From Corylus avellana (lineage: Eukaryota; Streptophyta; Magnoliopsida; Fagales; Betulaceae), in NCBI RefSeq assembly GCF_901000735.1, contig NC_081543.1, forward strand, positions 11,329,921 to 11,393,920: a stretch of DNA of 64,000 bases, given 5' to 3'. Shown in pieces: positions 59,133 to 64,000 of this stretch. Made by a program: the position numbers and the translations under genes. Each line of letters begins with the position of its first letter. Position 1 is the stretch's first letter. The notes beneath the pieces were generated by a model, which saw nothing but the letters and a program-made list of their open reading frames with translations, made no database searches and was not told the DNA's origin.

Positions 59133-59744
59133 GGGTTAAATACCTTATTCACCCTTGTGGTTTAACTTCTTTATTTTTTTGGCCACTAGGGTTTATATTT
59201 TATCACAGGAGGTCCATCTAATTTGCCTAAGGACAGAGATGGTCCATCCGTCAAAATTTCGTCCAAAATTTGATGGAACGTCGCGTCAGCACCAATCACA
59301 ATTTGACACGTGTCCATATAATTAATTAATTAAAAAATAATTTTTTTTTTAAAAAAAGGGCCAATTTAAAAAAAGAAAAAAAAAATTGCTTGAAGGCCAT
59401 TGGGGGTGGCCGAACCACCCCCAATTTTTTTTTTCTTTTTTCTTTTATTTAATTAAATATAATTTCTTAATGTTTTTAATTTTATTTAATTTAATTAAAT
59501 ATAATTTTTTAATGTTTTTAATTTTTAAAAAAAATTATTTTTTTAATTAATTAATTATATAGACACATGTCAAACCGTGATTGGTGTTGACATTGCGTTC
59601 CGTCAAATTTTGGACGGAATTTTGATGGAGGGACAATCTCCGTCTTTAGGCAAACTAGGAGGGCCTCCTATGATAAAAAAGTAAACCATAGGGGTAAAAA
59701 AAATAAAAAAGTTAAACCACAAGGGTGAATAACGTATTTAACCC
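59133..59744. mobile_element. MULE-type hairpin MITE, 612 bp, with 9-bp target duplication
   Basis: Long terminal inverted repeats of about 200 bp: left GGGTTAAATACCTTATTCAC, right GTGAATAACGTATTTAACCC. Flanked by AAATAATTA at 59124-59132 and 59745-59753, an exact 9-bp repeat. The centre carries a GGGGGTGGCCGAACCACCCC palindrome. No coding region. Confidence 0.9.
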
Positions 59745-59754
59745 AAATAATTAT

Positions 59755-60200
59755 AAGCCTAAAAGAAGGCCAACTCTGGACCAAAATGAACAAATGGCTG
59801 AAAATAAGGCCAACTATAGGCCTTAAATGGGCATGGGTCTTTAATTTATATCACAAAGATAAAAAATTGTGCTAACAAAGGACTAAAAGAAGAGCCAACT
59901 ATGTGCTAAAATGGACATGGGTTTTAAATAATACCACAAAGGCCAAAAAAAAAGGGACCCAAATAAAAGCCAACTGTGGGCGAAATAAGCATGGGTTTTA
60001 AACAATACCACGAAGGTGGGGCCAACAAAGGGTTGAAAGGAGACCAACTATGGGCCTGGGTCTTAAAATAATACTGCAAAGACAGCGTCTAGGTTTTAAA
60101 TAATACCACAAAGGCCAAAAGATAGTTCTGGGTCTACAAATGACCAACAATAGACCAAATAATGGGCCAAAGGGAAAAAAATAATATGGGCAACTTGGCC
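59755..60200. repeat. Degenerate GGCCAA-rich minisatellite (locus 2)
   Basis: Six to eight loose copies of a 60-80 bp theme: AAGGCCAACTATGGGCC..., then (A)TGGGTTTTAAATAATACCAC AAAGGCCAA. Same words as at 26621-26815 and 62225-62385. Confidence 0.65.
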
Positions 60201-60339
60201 TTTTTTCTCAACTGATTTTTTGTTTTTTTGGGTTTCCTTCTTCTTCCTTTATTATTATTATTATTTTTTAACACCTTGCATCTTCACCACACAAAATCAA
60301 TTTTTTTTTTTTTTTTTTACATAAAATAAATAGTCGAAT

Positions 60340-60597
60340 TAAAGGCAAGCCGCCAAACACAAGGGTATGGTGATTGACCAAATAAAAGCTTTTGTTTATA
60401 AATGCGGCAAGAAAAGATTCATCTACCTTGGAGATGGTAATATTGTCAATTATTGCCCATCTCTAAAGCTTAGGGAAAGCGATTATGCAATGCCGAGGAA
60501 GAATTATCCTTTGTGGAACTGTATGTGCAGCAACCAATGCTTATCAAGGCACATGTCCATGAATAGAGCATTGGAGAGGAGAGCTCACAACCTTTGA
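60340..60597 (+). pseudogene. Last-exon fragment of a HAD-type phosphatase (PEPC1/PPsPase1-like)
   Basis: The frame reads KGMVIDQIKAF, then KKRFIYLGDGNIVNYCPSLK, then ESDYAMPRKNYPLWN. The order Y-L-G-D-G-x-x-D-x-C-P-S, D-Y-x-M-P-R-K-N-(Y/F)-P-x-W is that of the plant HAD phosphatase family that includes inorganic pyrophosphatase 1 and phosphoethanolamine/phosphocholine phosphatase 1. The Asp expected after GDG is Asn. Just before it, CCGCCAAAC would encode the P-P-N of the usual C-P-P-N motif but in another frame, so there is a small deletion. The N-terminal D-x-D-x-T nucleophile part is absent. A dead, 5'-truncated copy. Confidence 0.68.
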
Positions 60598-60789
60598 TTC
60601 GAAGTGATATAGCCCCCAAGGTACGCTGCGTTTGATTCGTCTGTCAGAAACAAACAACTACCGGCTTGGCTATGGCAATACACAAAAACCAGTGAACCAA
60701 AAGATGAAATGGCGAAGCTCGCAGCAAAAAGAAAAATAAAAGTTTCACAAGACCATTTGAGATCAAATACTGGCATTAGCTGGTGGCGG

Positions 60790-61060
60790 TATTAGAGCCA
60801 GAGGTCATGAGTTCGAACTCTAAATCCACAATTAACATTTCACTTAAATAAATATTTTCATATGTTGGATCTTAATTACCTATTAAAATGGAGTTTTAGC
60901 GTTCCTAAGAAGTAGCTCAATCGGCTGGGACCACACTTAATGAAGTGGAGGTCACTAGTTCGAATCATCCTCCCCCCTCTTGTGTGGACATGTCAAAAAA
61001 AAAAATGGAGTTTTAGCCCACTCGCAAGGAGTAGTGTTAAAGTATTGATTAAAAATAATT
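60790..61060 (+). mobile_element. TRIM-like remnant interrupted by a SINE
   Basis: GGTATTAGAGCCAGAGGTC resembles the Met-tRNA primer-binding site. After the inserted SINE the sequence reaches a purine tract (CTCGCAAGGAGTAG) and an LTR-like start TGTTAAAGTATTGATTAAAA, parallel to 42739 onward. The internal domain was about 150 bp before the SINE entered. Confidence 0.5.
60901..61001 (+). mobile_element. Short tRNA-derived SINE with 16-bp target duplication
   Basis: Box A-like TAGCTCAATCGGCTGG (60913-60928) and box B-like AGTTCGAATC (about 60957-60966), ending TGTGGACATGTC plus an A run. The 16-bp direct repeat AAAATGGAGTTTTAGC lies at 60885-60900 and 61002-61017. About 100 bp, the size and tail of Au-like plant SINEs. 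Pol III promoter boxes are visible; it encodes no protein. Confidence 0.88.
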
Positions 61061-61079
61061 AAATTTACGAAACCCTTCA

Positions 61080-61900
61080 GCCATACAAGGGAGGAGGGTT
61101 GGCCGTTTGGCTACCTCCCTCCTCCCCTCGTCCACCTCGCTCCGGTGCTAGTTATTTACGTGATGCCCTAGCCCAGTGCCTCCTCTCCCCCTTCCTTGCC
61201 GCTCCTTCCCCCCTCTGTTTTTCTCCCTTTTTGCCCATTCCCTACCGCTTTTCTTCCCCCGCCTTCATTTTCTGCAGTGGGCTCTTTGGCCTTGTTTTGG
61301 CTCTTTTGTGGGTTCGGATTTTGTCTATGGTTGCCGCTGACCTATGTTGCCGTTTCGCCGCCCACTATTAGGGTTTTCTTTCATGCGCCCCCACCGCGTC
61401 GAGCTCCCATGCCCCTTACGCGGTGGTTTCCAGCCTGCACGGGTCCGGCTCCCTTTCGGCTACCATCTACCCACTTTGTGCTCATTTTCCCTGTGTTTTT
61501 CTCTGTTTTGGTGGTTCCTTCTTGTTGTTGTTGTTGTTGTTGTTTTTTTTTTTTTTTTTTTTGTGGTTGTTTTTAGGTCCTGCTTTGCCGGTCTTCTCTG
61601 CGCTTGTTCGCCGCCCACCTTCCACTGTTGGGCCTTTCGACGCATCCCCGCCAAGATGAGCTTCCAATGCCCTTTCGGTTTTCGGTTCCCGACGTGTGCA
61701 TGATCGGAGTGTGCTGTTTTTTTCTTGTTTTATTTCCCTATTCTGTTGCTTTTTTAAGATGTATTTGTGTTTTGGCGTGTGTTTTTCCCTGTTTTGTTCG
61801 GCTTGTAATAAGGCTCTTTTCTCTCTCACTCGATCTATGTCACCTTCGGGTTAATTAGTTTTGGTCCAGACCTTTGAGTTGTGGATGTGATCATTATCCT
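61080..61900. other. GC-richer, Pro/Phe-frame-rich stretch of unknown nature
   Basis: Markedly more C- and T-rich than its surroundings, with overlapping open frames in three phases (for example 61099-61371 and 61196-61576), a (TTG)n run and poly(T) near 61540-61562. Two related halves each have a G-A-G/C-T-C-C-(A/C)-ATGCCC-like motif (about 61400 and 61660), hinting at an imperfect internal duplication. It may be the 5' untranslated part of a retroelement or a decayed gene. No domain recognised. Confidence 0.3.
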
Positions 61901-62224
61901 GGCATTCGGGTCGAGGAGGAAGAGTTTCGGCATGAGAGTCTTTCCGCTCTCAGGGTCGAGGAATAATTACTATCCATGCATTTGGTTAAATCTATCTGTC
62001 ACATATCTAGTATTAAATCTGATTTTAGTCATGGGTTAACGGATTGGTCTTGAATCGTGTACTAAACCTAGTAATCTTGTAGCTTTATGCTATGGTTGCT
62101 TCAGAACTTTGCTCTGTGATATAAGAGCTTTATGCTTGTGGTATTATTGAATGAAATGTTATGTTTTTCTTGAAACTAGGATGAGAAGTGACCAAGAAGT
62201 GAAGAGCAAACATGGCTTGAATGA
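61901..62224. other. Intergenic DNA, no feature recognised
   Basis: Mixed composition, no ORF with a known motif and no clear repeat structure. Confidence 0.4.
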
Positions 62225-62385
62225 GCCCGGGTTTTGGTTGTTACCTAGGCTAGAGACATGAAAAAAGCCTGGATTTTAGGTATTACCACAAGGCCAAGAC
62301 ATTGGGCTAACAATGGGCCATATTGAAACTGACAAACTATGAATTGAAGTGAACCTTGGGTTTTAGATATTACCTCAAGGTCAAA
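62225..62385. repeat. Degenerate GGCCAA-rich minisatellite (locus 3)
   Basis: GGATTTTAGGTATTACCACA AGGCCAAGACATTGGGC and GGGTTTTAGATATTACCTCA AGGTCAAAAAG echo the units at 59755-60200. Ends in a poly(T) run at about 62390-62410. Confidence 0.5.
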
Positions 62386-62410
62386 AAGATTTTTTTTTTT
62401 TTTTTTTTTC

Positions 62411-62868
62411 ATCCTCTCTGCATAATTTGCAATAAATTCTCTCTCCACTAGTTTCTCTCTGCATATTGAGCTGCAACAGAGATGGCTTAAAGGAAGGACG
62501 CCGGCATAGGGTACTCCGGGAACGTTCGAGGGACGTGCGATGAAGCTGAAGTTGGTTAGAGAAGGGGCTGTTGTCGGTGAGGCAAAGACCGGTGCTACGG
62601 TTGAGTGGCCCGTTATGTGCAATGGGCTGATGCTGGCGAGCGGAGGGGCAGCAATTCCGGGTCTTTGCCTTGTTGGAGGCAGTGAAGCTGTTGGGCTACT
62701 TGGTGTTTGTAGCTGTAGTTTCTGTTGAAGAATGGCAGCAATTTGTTGACAGACCCATGGCTGCTATTTTGTGTTGGTGGTGAAGATGGAACTGAGTGGC
62801 TAGGTGCAGTGTGGAAGGCAGTGGTGGACGCCGCACAAGACCATTGGATCGACTGGCGTAAGCCAATT
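62411..62868 (-). other. Possible decayed internal region of the minus-strand Copia element
   Basis: Lies just downstream (minus strand) of the LTR and primer-binding site. Somewhat GC-richer than average, but the frames are short and I could not recognise gag. Confidence 0.3.
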
Positions 62869-62880
62869 GCTCTAATACCA
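62869..62880 (-). other. Primer-binding site of an LTR retrotransposon
   Basis: TGGTATTAGAGC on the minus strand directly follows the LTR's terminal TCA. It matches the initiator tRNA-Met-type site TGGTATCAGAGC with one change. Confidence 0.7.
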
Positions 62881-63162
62881 TGATAAAATATATAACTATA
62901 TTAAATATAATATTAAGAGAGAGAAGAGAGAGAGAGAGAGAGAGAAGAGAGAGAGCGGGAGTATGTAATAGACTACATTGTATTGAGATTGATTAAATTA
63001 AGAGTATTACAGAGGCCTCTATTTATAGAAAGGCTATGAGTAATAGACAAGTAACCTAATAGACTAAGGAAATGTAAACCTAGTAGGCTAAGAAAACCTA
63101 GAATTCATAAGGAAGTAACTAACCCTAAAATAATAAATAACCCTAACCTAATATTCTTAACA
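62881..63162 (-). mobile_element. Copia-type 5' LTR (minus strand)
   Basis: On the minus strand it starts TGTTAAGAATATTAGG and ends ...ATATTTTATCA (TG...CA, 282 bp). It has a TATA region CTATAAATAGAGGCCTCTG, a CT microsatellite and an adjacent primer-binding site, so it is the 5' LTR of an element pointing left. No second LTR is in the window. Confidence 0.72.
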
Positions 63163-64000
63163 TTAATATACAATCCCATGAAACATGGAGGAGGAAATCA
63201 TTGGATCTGTTTAGATTTTGTCTTCTAACAGAAAATGCCACAGAATTTTTGCATTGTTATTTTATGGTTTGTAAAATGCCTTCTACTATATGTATTAGCT
63301 AATCTAATATTCTTATCCATGCTTGTCATGTCTACTTATGCAAGATATGAGCGACAAATGATAAGTATCTATATTTATAATGTAAACCACTTCATTTTTG
63401 AAAATGAGACTAGAATAATGACAACCCATGATTAAGTAGGTGACCCCTAACATTATTAATATCAACATTTTTTTTTAAAAAAAAAATCTTTGATTAATAG
63501 GCTAGAGATAGAATATTAAGTGATCTTTCTTTTTTGTTTTTTTTTTTCTCCTGTTTTTCACAAGAGAATAACTTCAATTAGGTTGTGGTGTAAACTAATT
63601 ATGTTGCACCATCCAATAGGAAACATATACTTGAATTTGAAACACCAAAATATAATATAACCCTTCACACCAAATACTTTTCTTCTCTTGACAAAATACA
63701 CATTGATCAAACTACCACAGCCGCCATCTTAATTGGTTTTGGAGACTTCGATGCTGAGGGCTCGGAAGTGGGTGCAAGGGGGGTTCAGTGGCGTAGGTGG
63801 TGGGTGTTGGATTAGAACAAATGAAAAAGTTCATGAGATTGATTTGAATTACAAATACGGTGTTTTCATCTCTATTGTATTTGGTGTTTTTATTTGATGT
63901 GTCAAATTTTTCTTAAAAGCTGTAAAATATATATATACACACACTACATCGTGATAGAAGAGGCTCTCAAACATAACACCACCACCTTACCTTAAAAATA
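63163..64000. other. AT-rich DNA at the right edge
   Basis: Poly(T/A) near 63470-63488 and short (TA)n near 63925. No gene or clear element. Confidence 0.45.

Noticed and set aside
61460..61829. Lys/Asn-rich minus-strand frames
   Set aside because: Produced by (TTG)n and poly(T) on the other strand.

Overview
This is a nuclear genomic segment from a flowering plant, most likely a woody eudicot. The evidence is AT-rich DNA, multi-exon genes with GT/AG introns and long repeat-filled introns, plant-only families (chromomethylase, GDSL esterase, defensin, MIR395), and many CACTA, hAT, MULE, LINE, TRIM and SINE remnants. Two 100-base N gaps (44509-44608 and 50923-51022) show it is a scaffold.

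Layout. 1-5.2 kb: the 5' half of a chromomethylase-2-like DNA methyltransferase gene on the minus strand; its BAH and catalytic exons lie off the left edge. 8.7-11.7 kb: a non-autonomous hAT element, then two divergent MIR395 hairpins about 1.8 kb apart, each with a TATA box, separated by LTR/TRIM debris. 14.1-17.7 kb: a two-exon gene for a multi-pass membrane protein resembling Atg22/major-facilitator proteins. 17.7-26.6 kb: a chimeric CACTA transposon block with AGCGGCGAC-rich ends, a 335-bp tandem array, a 62-bp GATC-rich array, a captured epoxide-hydrolase exon and a MULE-type insertion. 29-30 kb: LINE remnants. 30.9-34.7 kb: a complete five-exon GDSL esterase/lipase gene. 40.6-42.4 kb: its tandem copy, which lacks the last two exons. 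42.4-44.5 kb: a cluster of hairpin MITEs. 44.6-50.9 kb: a second CACTA element of the same family with broken transposase genes. 51.0-54.65 kb: a near-identical copy of the 14.1-17.7 kb membrane-protein locus. 55.9-56.7 kb: a LINE RNase H remnant. 57.5-58.0 kb: a defensin-like gene lacking the cysteines expected at positions 1 and 8. 59.1-63.2 kb: a MULE MITE with 9-bp target duplication, degenerate minisatellite, the last exon of a HAD phosphatase, a SINE nested in a TRIM, and a Copia LTR with primer-binding site.

The host genes do not form a pathway. MIR395 is known to act in sulfate assimilation, CMT2 in CHH methylation of transposons, and GDSL enzymes and defensins in the apoplast. Most of the window is transposon-derived. 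The main points are the divergent MIR395 pair, the duplicated 35-nt microexon in the CMT2-like gene, the defensin-like gene with matched loss of Cys1 and Cys8, and the CACTA/segmental-duplication architecture, part of which may be an assembly (haplotype) artefact. All gene names rest on recognising motifs by eye; no database search was run.
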